DNA of 45,621 nt, taken from assembly GCA_009733775.1 (NCBI GenBank), contig WOGZ01000268.1, positions 1 to 45,621 of the forward strand, given 5' to 3'. Made by a program: the position numbers and the translations under genes. This DNA comes from Alectoria sarmentosa. Its lineage: Eukaryota; Ascomycota; Lecanoromycetes; Lecanorales; Parmeliaceae. Of the stretch, positions 1 to 11,299 are shown piece by piece. Below the pieces are notes generated by a model. It was not told the DNA's origin. It did not search any database and was given only the letters and a program-made list of their open reading frames with translations. The stretch's first letter is position 1. The number at the start of each line of letters is the position of its first letter.

Positions 1-254
1 TTTTCGACTTTCACTCTTTTTATTCGACGTTTAAATTATATAACATCTCGAATGAGGGAGGTAAAAGGGGATGATTTAAACATTTTAATTTTTCGAATTG
101 CAATGCGATCATGTGAAAGTGTTGAAATGTGTTAATTATCAAATATGAAAGGTTTATCGAGGCAAGAAAGGTTTGTCGAGACTTGATACATTTTATATCT
201 AGATGCTCTGTTGCAGACTTCTTAATCAATCAAGTGTTTCACTTACTTTCAACA
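1..254. other. Spacer: copia 3'UTR scrap plus unassigned low-decay DNA
   Basis: The first 30 or so bases resemble the plus-sense copia 3' untranslated region seen near 18075 and 42040. From about 31 to 254 the base composition is more ordinary than in the surroundings, with several GG and GC pairs and few signs of C-to-T decay. A 15-bp direct repeat (gaaaggtttatcgag and gaaaggtttgtcgag) lies at 147-161 and 166-180. A 69-codon minus-strand ORF covers 20-229, but it has no recognisable domain and straddles the junction with the retroelement scrap, so I do not call it a gene. Function unknown. Confidence 0.4.
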
Positions 255-799
255 GATTAATAGCGTGCATATAAACGATATATAATAACGATGTTTATGA
301 TAATGATGACGATAATAACGTTTAAAGACATGAATATAATGATCTTAAAAATATAAATATGATAATCTCAAAAGATATGAGTGTGATAATTTTAATGAGA
401 ATATTTAAAACGATTAACGAAAAAACGACGATAACGACCTTTTAAATAACGTCGCAGATTTCAAATTTGAATAAAACATAAATATAAATGTTTTAAAAAA
501 AATTCACAAAGTTTGTGAATATAGTTATAATAACGATAAATTAACTTTTAATATGATGATAATATAATGAAATTTTAACACGTTAAAATTAATATTGAGG
601 TTTTACGAATAATTTCGATCTCGATCGATTATTCTATCGATTATTCGAAATGTGAGAATTAATGAAATCGCTTTTTTGAAATTTCGGGCGTTAAATAATG
701 ATAATAAAGCGACTTAAGCGATTTAAACGTTTCTTTTAAAATAACGATTTAAATAATTTTGAATAAATGATGTGAAATTGCTTTTATTTTAAAAACATC

Positions 800-3700
800 G
801 CGGAAAATAACAAATTTATCAAAATATAAGATTTTGATAAGGTTATTTATATTTGTTTATTAATGAAAACATAAGGTATTAAACATTTTTAATATTATTA
901 TTAATTTTTTCGCGCACAAAATGATGAACGATATTAATATGTTTAATATGAATATAAAACTAAGCGTTTTTTGCGAGAGCGATTACGTTTTAATTATTTT
1001 TAAAAATCACGATGATTTTAAGATTCGAATTATTAAATCGTAAAAATTGATTAAAAAGGTTCTTCAATCAAATAACTTTTCTAATAATTTACGTTTAATC
1101 GATATATTTTATCTCATAAATAAATAATGTTATAATAATTTAACGTTTATTTAATCAATTAATAACGTTATTATTTAAATTGAATAAATAATCGAAAATG
1201 AATATTCGAATTAAATTCTCAATTCAATTAAAATCAATATAATCGAATAAATTTTTTAAGAAGTTTTTATATACGAGTTCGTAATGTATCGTGTTTTTAA
1301 AATATCGAAAAATTTGAATAATCGCATTTTAATGCGTTAAAATAAAATTGATTAAATATTAATTAATTAAAAAGATAATATAAACGATATCGAAATGAGT
1401 TTTCAACGTAACGTATATAAAAAAATTCATAACGAATTGATATTTTTTATAAAGTTTTTTGAAAATCACATAATTTTTTTCAATAAACGTCAATTTGCGA
1501 TTAATTTCGAATAATATATTAATAAAAATGAGATTTCAATATTTGAAATGATTAAAAAAGCGTATAATGTACGCTTTTTGTCTTAAACGAATAATATCAT
1601 TATAACGATTTTTTTTAATGATTATATTCAAATAAAAGGCGTATAATTTTAAATTTAATATGTGAAATTTGACGTTTAAAACATCTTTGATTCGTTTGAT
1701 AATGATTTTATTGCGATTTATAATTAAAACATTATCGACGTAAAGCGTTATAATGATCTTTTTTTTTAAGATTTATAAACACATTATTATTCGATTTGAT
1801 GAAATTAAAATCGAATTTCTTTATGTAAATCGAGAAATGTTGATATTAAATTTTAAAAAATTATTTTAAATCATAAAGAGCCTTATTCAATTTATAAATT
1901 TTGATATTATTTTTATTAAAATCGTTAAATTATTATACATAAATGTTTTTTTTAAATATCGTTATAAAAAAAAGCGGGTTTGACGTTTATTTATTTTATA
2001 TTTTAATTTATAATCGTCACAAGCGTAAAGATCGTTTTATAATTTATAAACTTTATTATTAACGCGAAAATGTTATAATAATTATGATTATTTTATTATT
2101 CAAATCTTCGAACAATTTAACATGCCTTATAACAAATGATTTTTTTTTTGAAATCTCGTTTCACGATATAAATTCAACGACTTCGAAAGACACGAATCTT
2201 TGAAAACGTTTAAATAAAACATTAAATGTTATTATTTATAAAAGATTTATATTTATCTCATATATTAATTTTTTAATTTATATGAAATAAATTGTTAAAA
2301 ATCGTTTATTCGTAAATTATAAATTCGAAAATGTTAAATTTATTAATATGATTCGTAAAAAGAATAAAGATAACGAAAACTTTTATCAAAAAATCAAATA
2401 ATAAATTACGAAGATTCGAAATAATGAAATCTTTATAATCATTAAATATCTTTTAAATAATTTTATATTCGAAATGTTTTCACACAATTTTCATTTTAAT
2501 AAATTTCGAAAATATCGATGAAAAGAAAACGATAATAAATTTAACGATTAATGTAATAAATTTAATAAATGTTATAAATATACGCATTATAATGACGATA
2601 AAATGAGATCTTTAAAAGCGATTAATGATTAACGATGAAATATTCGCTGATGATAATCGATTTAATGATTTAATCGAAATCATAAATTCAACGTTTAATA
2701 ATATAATAATACGTTATTCATTTAATATTTTTTTCGTAATGAATATTAATACGAAAAAACGTTAATGTTTATTTAAAGATTCATAAATCTTAATCTTCTC
2801 TTCGAGATTTATAAAATGTGAATATTTTTCGATGAAATGCATATTGTTAACGCGAATAACCTTTTTTTTAATTAAATTATAAAAACGAAAAATGAATTCG
2901 TTTTTATAAATTAAAAGAATACATTTTTCATTTTTATTTATAAATTTTTTTTGAATACGCTTTAAAGCGTAAACGATAAAATTAATAATATATAAATGAA
3001 AAAAAAAAATTTGCGATGATAAAAGACTTTGAAAAATATAACGATGATTTTAATATTAAAAAAACGCATCGTTAAATAATTAATTATGATCATTATTTCA
3101 AATTAAAAAAATTTATTGAGATTAAAATTTAATAAAATTGAATGCATTTTATTTATCAAAGTTTGATCAAATCGCTCGACGATTTTATTCATTTCAAGAT
3201 TATTTATAATAATGAGTTTTTATTTGATATTCGTTTAAATGAAACATTTTAAAAAAATCTTATTAATATATTCGTTTTTATTATCGAAACGAATACGATA
3301 AATTCGATAATCGCGAAATTTCAAATAAGTTTTAAAACGCAAAAATATAACGAAGATTTCATTTTTGTGACGAATATAATTTATTTTAAAATAATAAATA
3401 AAATCGTTTTCAAAAATTATAAAATATTTATAATCGTTAAAATTAATGAGAATCAAAGATTCAATAAAATCATTATAATTAAATTCGTTTAATAAGATAT
3501 CAAACGTTATAAGCGAATTATAAGATATAACTCTTTAATAATTCATTATATAACATTCATAAATATATTTTTCGATAATGTTTTTAAAAAAATTCACACT
3601 CATAATAATATTAAAAAATTTATTAAAAATTTATTAATTCAAATGATTTATGCGAGCATATTATAATTAATAAATCAAATTTAAAAAAATATTATAAACG

Positions 3701-4140
3701 ATTAAAGCATTATTGTTTTTTTAAAGATTTAAAAAAAACAAATCGCGATTTCGCGTATCGATTAACGTGATATTATCTTAAATTAAGATATAACCTTTTT
3801 TATGAAAAACGATTTTAATGTTAACATTTAAGAATTTTTTAATTGATAAAAGATTAACGCTTATATCGAATATATATAAAACATTAAAAATCGTTAAAAT
3901 AATGCGTTTATTATTAATATTACAATTAAGATTAATAATATTATAAATAAAAGATTGAATTTTAACGTTTTCAATGTCTTTAATAAATCAAGATTGAATT
4001 TTAATATAAATGATAAATATCAAACGATCGATAAAAAAGTGATAAATATAATCAAAATTTATCATAATTCGAATATCGAAATTTATAAATTTGACGAACA
4101 ATAAACTTTTGTTGAAGTTCGAATTCGTTATTAAATTAAT
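800..4140 (-). pseudogene. pol: copia pol remnant of copy A (protease-integrase-RT-RNase H)
   Basis: A Ty1/copia polyprotein remnant. The integrase core is the best-preserved part: a 73-codon open segment at 3456-3235 carries the pattern ENDFIYY for the first catalytic Asp and RFDNKNEYIN, where the family has SDNGGEF, for the second. The third catalytic residue survives in IVERF near 3175. The RT active site reads YVDN (plus 1731-1742) instead of YVDD; the second Asp is changed by G-to-A. The protease box near 4050 reads NFD where DSG is expected. RNase H lies at about 1480-800, antisense to a plus-strand ORF-like stretch. The position and order of domains are typical of copia. It is inactive through many stops and lost catalytic residues. 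Confidence 0.85.
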
Positions 4141-4149
4141 AAAATTCTC

Positions 4150-4932
4150 ATTTTCGTTTTGATTTAATTAATTGATTAGATTCAAAATGTTAAAATCATT
4201 TCAAATGAGATTCGAATGATTTTAATCATTTAATTTATCCAAAAATGTTATATAAACATAAAGATAATCGTTTTTTTCTGAAATATACGTTATATTAACG
4301 TTAAAATAATTATTCTTCTTTAAAGCGAAAACGTTAAAAAACGCTTTTTCGATGCGTTTACGTTTAACATTTAAAACATTAATATTCACATAAATGATAT
4401 CGATTTGCGTTTTTTGTTTTTTTTATTCACTTACCTTATAAACTTTTTAAATTTTAAATAAAAGAATTTAATTCAGTATTTAATAGAAAAATGTTTAAAT
4501 TTGCGATTAACGATTTTATAAAAAACATAAATTTCGCGATTGATGAAATCGAAATCGTCGAAATCGTTTTTGACGAATTATTTGTTTTTATTATTGCGAT
4601 GAATGAATATAATAATATCATTTTTTTTAATTGCGAATATATAACGTTTTTCGTTTATAACGTCGTGAATAATTAAATCGAATTTAATTATTTTCGAATT
4701 ATAAAACACGTAAATTTGATTATAAATTGTTATAAAGATATTATAAATTTTATCGAATTTCATAAAAAAGAGTTGAATAAAATAAGATTTTAATAATGAT
4801 AAAAAATCGTTTAAATTAACGATTTCGACGTTGATTTTGCGAAAATCCTTTTTGTATTGACGAACGCCCTCTTTAAAATTGATGTTAATGTTACTATATA
4901 ATTAACATATAAACTCGATATAAAATTCAAAT
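4150..4932 (-). pseudogene. gag: Gag-like region of copy A
   Basis: This stretch lies immediately 5' of the protease on the coding (minus) strand and matches the corresponding part of copies G and H, so by position it encodes the Gag or nucleocapsid part of the polyprotein. A 61-codon open segment runs 4763-4578. No CX2CX4HX4C zinc knuckle is visible, either because it was lost by mutation or because this family lacks one. The plus-strand ORF at 4491-4676 overlaps it and is its antisense shadow. The same shadow also appears opposite copy H at 26117-25899. Confidence 0.55.
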
Positions 4933-5535
4933 GTAAATAAATTTGTCAAAAAACGATTTTTTATCTAAAAGTCAAATTTCTTTTATATATTATAATAACG
5001 AATATGTTTAAAAGAACATAATCGTTTTCAGATTTTCGATTTTCATTTTTTTTAATCGACTTTGAACATCGCTAATTTCGAATCTCATTTTTAAAATTCG
5101 AATGTTTATAACAAATAAATATAATGCATAAAAAATCAAAATAAGTTATAAAAATAAAAATGATTTATAAAAGAAAAATGATTACTTCTCTTTTCGAATT
5201 TTCATTATTTTTATTCGGTTTTAAATATCGCGAATTTCGAATCTTATATTTAAAATTTAAGTTATTATAAAACGTATAAAAAATAAAAGAAATGTATAAA
5301 GATAATTTCATATCAATTATTCGACGTTAAACTCATTATGATTATTCTGCGCTCGATTTACGTTATTTATTCGACGTTCGATTTTTTTAAAAATATACGT
5401 GCGAAGAAAAAGTTTAAAATTTAAATTATGTGATAAGTCACGTGATAAGCGTTTTGCGCTCGTAATATAGATCACACTTTTCTTCGTAACACTTTTAATG
5501 TAATATAATTAAGTGTCTTACATTATATCTTCATA
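4933..5535 (+). mobile_element. Copia fragment B: 3'UTR, polypurine tract and 3' LTR
   Basis: This plus-sense fragment begins abruptly inside the 3' untranslated region (aaataaatttgtcaaaaaac, the same as 17973 and 41940). It runs through a purine-rich tract ending gcgaagaaaaag at about 5412 and ends in a decayed LTR at about 5413-5535. The upstream neighbour is copy A in the opposite direction, so the junction at about 4932 is head-to-head and both partners have lost their 5' portions. No coding capacity. Confidence 0.75.
5413..5535 (+). repeat. Copia LTR (plus sense), decayed
   Basis: About 122 bp, matching the family LTR from the TGTCGAAAT equivalent (here tttaaaat) to the ATTTCAACA equivalent (here tatcttcata). 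The CACGTG box survives at about 5438. The central palindrome is decayed to gcgttttgcgc. Confidence 0.7.
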
Positions 5536-5539
5536 ATAT

Positions 5540-6060
5540 TCGATCTTATAAATAAATAATGCGATAATAAATTGTCGCTTTAATAATTAATTGATAATCT
5601 CATTTTTCAAATTGAAAACGTAATTTGAAATTAATTTGCGAATATCATAATCGTTAATTTAATCGAAGTTTATATAATCGATGAATTTTTAAAGCGTATT
5701 TTTATAAATGAAATGTTAATTGATAATCTCTTTTAAATAGCGAAAAATGCATTTAATAATAATATAACAAAGTTTAATAAAATTAAAAGCGTATCGAAAT
5801 ATTATTAAATTGAATTTAATGTCGAATATAGCGTATATAAAAAATCTCATAATCGATTAATGAATCTGAAAATTTCTTTTAAAAATTGTGTTTTTTTTTC
5901 AATAAATATCGATCGTAAATTGATTTTCATTGAGATAAGTTTTAATTTGATTTTTTATATTTTATTAATACGAAGAAAACGCTCGATGTAAATGAATTAT
6001 TTTAATCATAAAACTCAATTAACACGATCGCGAATTATTATCATTTTAAAACAATATTAT
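5540..6060 (-). pseudogene. Diverged copia pol fragment C (RT end / RNase H)
   Basis: On the minus strand this stretch aligns loosely with the RT-RNase H connection of the main copia family (compare 1100-1640), but many substitutions are not C-to-T or G-to-A. It therefore probably belongs to a related, different copia family. Recognisable shape includes a decayed tyr-leu-tyr-thr-leu block (family: SLxYLTLGTRPD). The match is interrupted at about 6060 by a GC-richer insert and appears to resume at about 7160-7250. Heavily broken by stops. Confidence 0.5.
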
Positions 6061-7158
6061 CCTGCCCGTTTAATATATTTTAAGCCTCGTTATATACGAT
6101 CAAAAAGTTCGATTTATAACGATTATTTAACAGTTTTTCATCGGTTATACAACCGTTGTTCAACCGTTATTCAATCAATCAAAAAACTCAACGCCTTTCT
6201 TAAAACCAAAAGCGGTTGAACAACCTTTATAACGTTATTGATTAATTAACCATCAAACAACCATTTTTTGGTTTTTTGACTGTCACACATCCATTCTCAT
6301 CAAATACCCGTGATCATCGCAACCACATATTCATGACCGTATCCACTACAATCACATATCCATAACCTTATCCACTGCAACCACATGATCATGACCGTAC
6401 CCACTGCAACCACATACCCATGACCGTATCTATTACAACCACATGATCATAATCATTACGATGACGATAACCATGTGATTGCAGCAGCCATGAATATGTG
6501 ACTGCGATGGTCATAAGTATGTGACTACGATGGGTACGGGTCTGTGACTGCGATGGTCACGGATATGTGACTACGATGACCATGGATATGTGACTGCGAT
6601 GACCATGGATACGGGTCTGTGACTGCGATGGCCATGAATATGTGACTGCGATGACCATGGGTACGGGTCTGTGACTGCGATGGCCATGGATATGTGACTG
6701 CGATGACCATGAATACGGGTCTATGACTGCGATGGCCATGGATATATGACTACGATGACCATGGATACGGGTCTGTGATTGCGATGGCCATGGATATGTG
6801 ACTACGATGGCCGTGGATATGTGATTGCGATGACCATGGGTCTGTGACTGCGATGGCCATGGGTCTGTGACTGCGATGGCCATGGATATGTAACTGCGAT
6901 GACCATGGATATGTGACTGCGATGGCCATGAATATGTGATTACGATGATCATGGATATGTGATTGCGATGATTATGAATCTGTGATTGCGATGGCCATGG
7001 ATATAATTATATGATTCCTTTCAAAAAGTCTCAATCACATATCGGGTTTTTAAATCGTTTTTCAATCGATGTATAACCGATGTACATTTAAAATAGGTAT
7101 ACAATCATTAAACAATCGTTATATTACAGTTTTAAATCTCCGCGGGGGGCCTAGACAG
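6061..7158. mobile_element. Putative small non-autonomous DNA element carrying a minisatellite
   Basis: Both borders change abruptly from very AT-rich copia DNA to GC-richer sequence: cctgcccg at 6061 on the left and ccgcggggggcctagacag at about 7139-7157 on the right. Inside both ends lie short repeated motifs of the form CAACCGTT or CAATCGTT (6130-6180; 7060-7125), like the subterminal repeats of DNA transposons. The middle is a 23-bp minisatellite. No ORF resembling a transposase is present, so it would be mobilised in trans. Terminal inverted repeats and a target-site duplication are not convincing by eye; attat and taattat next to the borders are only suggestive. Confidence 0.4.
6300..7010. 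repeat. 23-bp minisatellite, two opposed arms, comparatively GC-rich
   Basis: From about 6465 to 7010 the plus strand repeats a 23-bp unit, atgtgactgcgatggccatg plus gat, with a 29-bp variant in which the junction contains acgggtct. Units also differ by single C/T and G/A changes. From about 6300 to 6455 the same unit appears in the opposite orientation (tgcaaccacat...ccatgac), so the array forms a large imperfect palindrome with its centre near 6460. Because 23 is not a multiple of three, the minus strand stays open through rotating frames, giving the 131-codon ORF at 6952-6557. That ORF is a by-product of the repeat and not a gene. Confidence 0.9.
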
Positions 7159-7159
7159 T

Positions 7160-8060
7160 AATTATAAAAATCGAAATCGCTTATTTTAAATTTGATATTT
7201 GAAACATCTTTTATCTTAGAGAAAACACGCGACTTGGAAATGAAACATGTTGATAACATTGAATTCATGTTGAAATCGACTTTCTATCAACTTTCCATCA
7301 ATGGTTCACTAGCTGTTCATTTGTGAAAATGCTACATTATCATATATTTACAATTGATATATATATAATCGATAGTTTTCAAAATTATATTTTAAATATA
7401 ATAAGGTTCGCATTGAAGCGAGTATTTCGCTTAACGTATATCTTACGAAATATTGACGCCACATTATTTATTTTTCGATTTTTCGATTTTTTTCGAAAAT
7501 TTCATCCTTGAAAAAGATACTTTATTTATAAACAAGTTGATAATTACTTAAAAATAAAAACAATTTGTTGACAAATCAAAAATTGTTAACACAATATTGA
7601 AAAACTGTTGACGCATTGTTGACGCATTGTTGACACATTATTAACATTAACAATTTGTTATTGAGAAATTATTGAAAAGTTGTTAACAATCTATTGATTA
7701 AAATTTTAATTATTGACGCGTTTTTAACTTTTTGTTAAAGCGCGATCTATAAACGATAAGGTTCCCTTAAAATACAAACAATTAATACATATAATTCTAT
7801 CGAACTTCAAGAAATTTTTCGAAAAAAATACGAATATCATCGTAATCTATTAATTTTCAATTAACGTAATATAATTTGTAATTAATCGTAAATTATTTAA
7901 AATCAACTTTTCATCAAATGTTCATTAACTCTTTATTGACTCTTCATTGATTTTCCATCGACTTATAATCGACGATACATTTTAAATAATTTAATAATAA
8001 TGAAACATTTTCAGAAATGAATATTAACGTTCATTTTGAAAAATGTAACGTTATTTGTAA
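7160..8060. other. Repeat-rich non-coding stretch with GTTGAC motifs
   Basis: About 7160-7250 may continue the diverged copia pol on the minus strand. Beyond it are clusters of a short motif: catcaactttccatcaatgg near 7290, three copies of ttgttgacgca or close variants at about 7607-7640, and atcaacttttcatcaaatg with several ttgact or ttgatt repeats at 7900-7970. The opposing motif orientation at the two sides is what a small DNA transposon with subterminal repeats would show, but I cannot place termini. No gene is recognised; the 62-codon ORF at 7323-7511 has no domain. Confidence 0.35.
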
Positions 8061-9472
8061 TTGAGTGAGTGAGCGCTATTATGCAGTTCGCATCATTAAA
8101 ATAAACATACACTTATAGTTTATTAATGTTTCATACACTCAAAATTCTCAGATAGAATAATCTCATTAAGATATTCGTTGAATTTTAAATCGAGACGAAT
8201 TAATAATAAAAACATCGTTTATATAAATAATAATAATGACATTAATGTTTAAATTAATAAAGATGTTAAATTCAATATTAATAAAAATGAAATTGAATTT
8301 TTTATATATTCGATAGAAATATTATTTTAAATTAAAAAAGATTATTTTAAATTATAAAAAGTTTTATTAAACTTATAAAGTTTATTAAAATAATTTTTTG
8401 AAATGAATTTAATAAATTGTTATATAGAAATCTTTTCCTCAACGTTTTTATAAAAGAAAATTATTTTAATATTTATTTGTTTTAAACTTTTATTTTTAGC
8501 GACGATTAAAACGAAAATCGTTTTATAAGATATAAATTTAATTATTAATATAAAAGTTTTATTAAAATTCAAATTTTTGTATTATTCGAAATTACGAATT
8601 ATTTAATAAGTTTTGAAACGAATAACTTCGCGTTTGATAATATAAATTCATTTATTATAAAAAGTAATGCGTTTTTTAAATAAATCAATAAGCTCTTAAA
8701 TTTTATTTTTTAATTAAAAATCATTTTTTCGACCATATCATTTTTTCATTATTTTCGATAAAAATTATTAATAATGATTTTTTTATAAGTTTTCGATTCG
8801 TGTATTTTTATTACGTTAATAACTTGAATAATTATCGTATATAATTAAATAAAATCTGATCAAAGATCGCGCGATATAAAATAAAAATGATTTGAATAAA
8901 ATGACGCATTAAATTCATCGCTTTAAAGAGTGAGAGTTGATAACGATAACGAATTAAAAGTTGATAAGTTATTACTTTTAAAGATATTTGTAAACTTTAT
9001 ATTTATAAAAAGTTTAAATTTAAACGATTAAATGAATTTATCAATGTTTATTTTGTTTATAATAATCAATTTTTAACGACGAAAGACGTTATAAACGTCG
9101 AATCTTTTTTTTTCATTATTGAGTTAATTAACAATTGTAAATCAAGCAAAAAGGTATTCTTTTTTAAATCTTAAACGATTTTAAAAAATCAAATAATGTT
9201 ATTATTTAATAATAATAAGGTATATAATAAATATAATCGTTTTCACAATTGATAAAATTTTTCTTCACAACGCGCTTTTGATTTTTGTTTTAATCAATAA
9301 GAAATTTACGCAAAATTATAAGATTTGAGGTTTTAATGCGACGTATATAATTCAAGCGAGATTTATAATTTATATAAATTTAATACGAAATGAATTTGCG
9401 CGAGCGTATAAGATTTCAAGTATAAAAATAATCAATAATTAATACGAATTTTAATCATTATTTTCAATTAAG
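8061..9472. other. AT-rich stretch, nothing recognised
   Basis: Strongly AT-rich with the same CpG-dominated composition as the rest, so probably old repeat DNA. I see no ORF over 60 codons, no convincing pol motif and no terminal repeats. No polypurine tract precedes the LTR at 9473, so this stretch is not the 3' end of the same element. Confidence 0.4.
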
Positions 9473-9582
9473 TGTCGAAATTCAGGTCACGTGACGAGCG
9501 CATGCGCTTATAACTTAATCGCACTTTTCTTTATAACACTCTTAAAATAATATAATTAAGTGTTTTACATTATATTTTCATA
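9473..9582 (+). repeat. Copia LTR, plus sense (5' LTR of a truncated copy)
   Basis: Runs from tgtcgaaattcagg to tattttcata. It is about 12 bp shorter than the 122-bp LTRs because only one of the paired CACGTG boxes is present. The sequence before it lacks a polypurine tract, and the sequence after it (9583-9854) matches in reverse complement the leader of copy G (24575-24849). It is therefore a 5' LTR followed by leader. Confidence 0.8.
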
Positions 9583-9854
9583 AACTATAAACCCGAATTT
9601 GCTCGACAGTCGTTATAAACAAAATCTATTTATTTATAATTATAATTATAACTATTTTCAAACATTTCATATTTATCGTAATAAGATAATTAATTATAAA
9701 AATCTTTATTCAATTAATCAATCTTCTTAAAATGAATAATTTTTATTTACAAAATAATCTTTGAATTTAAACGATCATGATTTGAAATTCGTAGATTGAA
9801 AATCTCTTAATTTTCGATGAGTCGAAATTATTCGTTTTTAACCGAGCTCGTATA
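9583..9854 (+). mobile_element. Copia 5' leader fragment, cut by an inverted LTR
   Basis: Non-coding leader of a plus-sense copy, directly after its 5' LTR, where a primer-binding site is expected (acccgaatttgctcgac near 9591). It is the reverse complement of 24575-24849 in copy G. It stops at 9854, where an antisense LTR begins, so the rest of the element is missing or displaced. Confidence 0.65.
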
Positions 9855-9976
9855 TGTTGAAATATGATGTAAGACACTTAATTATATTACTTTAAAAGTG
9901 CTACGAAGGAAAGTGCGACTAAGCTACGGGCGCATGCGCCCATCACGTGACCTGTCACGTGATTCGAATTTGGACA
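9855..9976 (-). repeat. Copia LTR, minus sense, the best-preserved copy
   Basis: 122 bp from tgttgaaatatg to gaatttggaca on the plus strand, the least decayed LTR in the window. It is followed by about 78 bp of 3' UTR whose polypurine tract (GCGAAGGGGAG on the minus strand) still has its G run. A second LTR interrupts it at 10055, so this element was itself a target for the next insertion. Confidence 0.9.
9928..9962. promoter_or_regulatory. LTR palindromes: GGGCGCATGCGCCC and paired TCACGTGA
   Basis: A 14-bp perfect palindrome at 9928-9941 is followed by two perfect TCACGTGA palindromes at 9943-9950 and 9955-9962. CACGTG is the classic E-box bound by fungal bHLH factors, so these are candidate promoter elements of the LTR; that role is inferred. 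Remnants of the same arrangement are visible in the other LTRs (10110-10160, 11730-11760, 18500, 24930, 42425). Confidence 0.55.
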
Positions 9977-10054
9977 CTCCCCTTCGCACGCATACTTCTA
10001 AAAAAATCGAACCCCGGGTGAATAAGGTGAATCGAGCGTCGAATAGTTACAATG

Positions 10055-10176
10055 TGTGAAAATATGATGTAGAACACTTAATTGTATCATTCTAAGAGTG
10101 CTATAAAGAAAAGTGCGATTAAATTACGAGCGCATGCGTCCGTCACGTAACTTATCACATAATCTAAATTTCGACA
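10055..10176 (-). repeat. Copia LTR, minus sense (3' LTR of copy D)
   Basis: 122 bp from tgtgaaaatatgatg to aatttcgaca. It is the 3' LTR of copy D, whose 3' UTR follows directly, with its polypurine tract (caatttttttcgc-like pattern on this strand: ctttttttcgc) at 10177-10187. Confidence 0.85.
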
Positions 10177-11299
10177 CTTTTTTTCGCACGCATATTTTTA
10201 AAAAAAATCGAACGTCGAATAAATAAGGTGAATCAAACGTAAAATAATTATAATGAACTTAATGTTAAATAATTAATGTGAAATCACTTTTATGCATCTC
10301 CCTTATCCTTTATATATTTTATAAAAATTTAAATTTTAAACACGAAATTCGAAACTCGCGATGTTCAAAATCGAATAAAAACAATGAAAATTCGAAAAAA
10401 GAAAATGACTATTTTTTTATAAACCATCCTTACTCTTTATACATCATCTCTTTCTCTTATAAACATTCGAATTTCAAAAAACGAGATTCGAAATTCGCGA
10501 TGTTCAAAGTCGAGTAAAAAGAATGAAAATCGAAAATTTGAAAACGATTATGTTCTTTTGAACATATCCGTCACGATAACATATAAAAAAAATTTCACTT
10601 TTTGACGAAAAATCGTTTTTTGACAAATTTATTTGCAGATTATTTAATGCACATCAAAAATCGATCGACACATAATCGATAAATATATATAAAAGTTTAT
10701 TTTTCGATTAAACGAAATATTTCGAATTGTATATGTATATATATATATGCATGCGATCGATTATAAGACTCGTGAAATCATTTTAAAATATTGATGTTTG
10801 ATAATAATAATTAATAACGTGTATGCGAAAGATATATAACGATGATGTTTATAGTGTTGATAACGATAATAACGTTTAAAGGGGCGTCTGAGAGCATAAA
10901 TATGATGATTTTAAAAGCATAAATATGATGATCTTAAAAGACATAAATATGATAACCTTAATGAGAATATTCAAGACGATTAACGAAAAAACGACGATAA
11001 CGATCTTTTAAATGACGTTATAAATCTCAAATTTGAATTAAACATAAATATAAATGTTTCGAAAAGAGATTCGCAAAGTTTATGAATATAATTATAATAA
11101 CGATAAATCAACTTTTAATATAATAATAATATAACGAAATTTTAACACGTTAAAATTGATATTAAAGATTTTATAAATAATTTCGATCTCGATCGATTAT
11201 TCGAAATGTGAGAATTAATGAAATCATTTTTTTTGAAATTAAAGACGTTGAATAATGATAATGAGGTGATTTAAACGTCTTTTTTGAAATAACGATTCA

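Larger units (their letters stand above)
255..4932 (-). mobile_element. Ty1/copia retrotransposon copy A, RIP-degraded, 3' LTR missing
   Basis: On the minus strand this copy reads Gag-like sequence (about 4930-4150), protease (about 4130-3850), integrase (about 3560-2760), reverse transcriptase (about 2500-1500) and RNase H (about 1480-800), followed by 3' untranslated DNA down to 255. It aligns by eye along its whole length with copies E, G and H. Its 3' LTR is absent: the match stops at about 255, where the unassigned spacer begins. Its 5' end stops at about 4932, where it is joined head-to-head to plus-sense 3' UTR of copy B, so 5' LTR and leader are also missing. All frames are interrupted by stops that can be explained as C-to-T or G-to-A changes. 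It cannot encode anything functional. Confidence 0.85.

Noticed and set aside
4491..4676. 61-codon plus ORF resembling the minus ORF at 26117-25899
   Set aside because: Both are antisense to the Gag region of copia copies in opposite orientation.
6525..6952. 131-codon minus ORF with His/Ser/Pro repeats
   Set aside because: It is the translation of a 23-bp minisatellite rotating through three frames; no start context or non-repeat part supports a gene.
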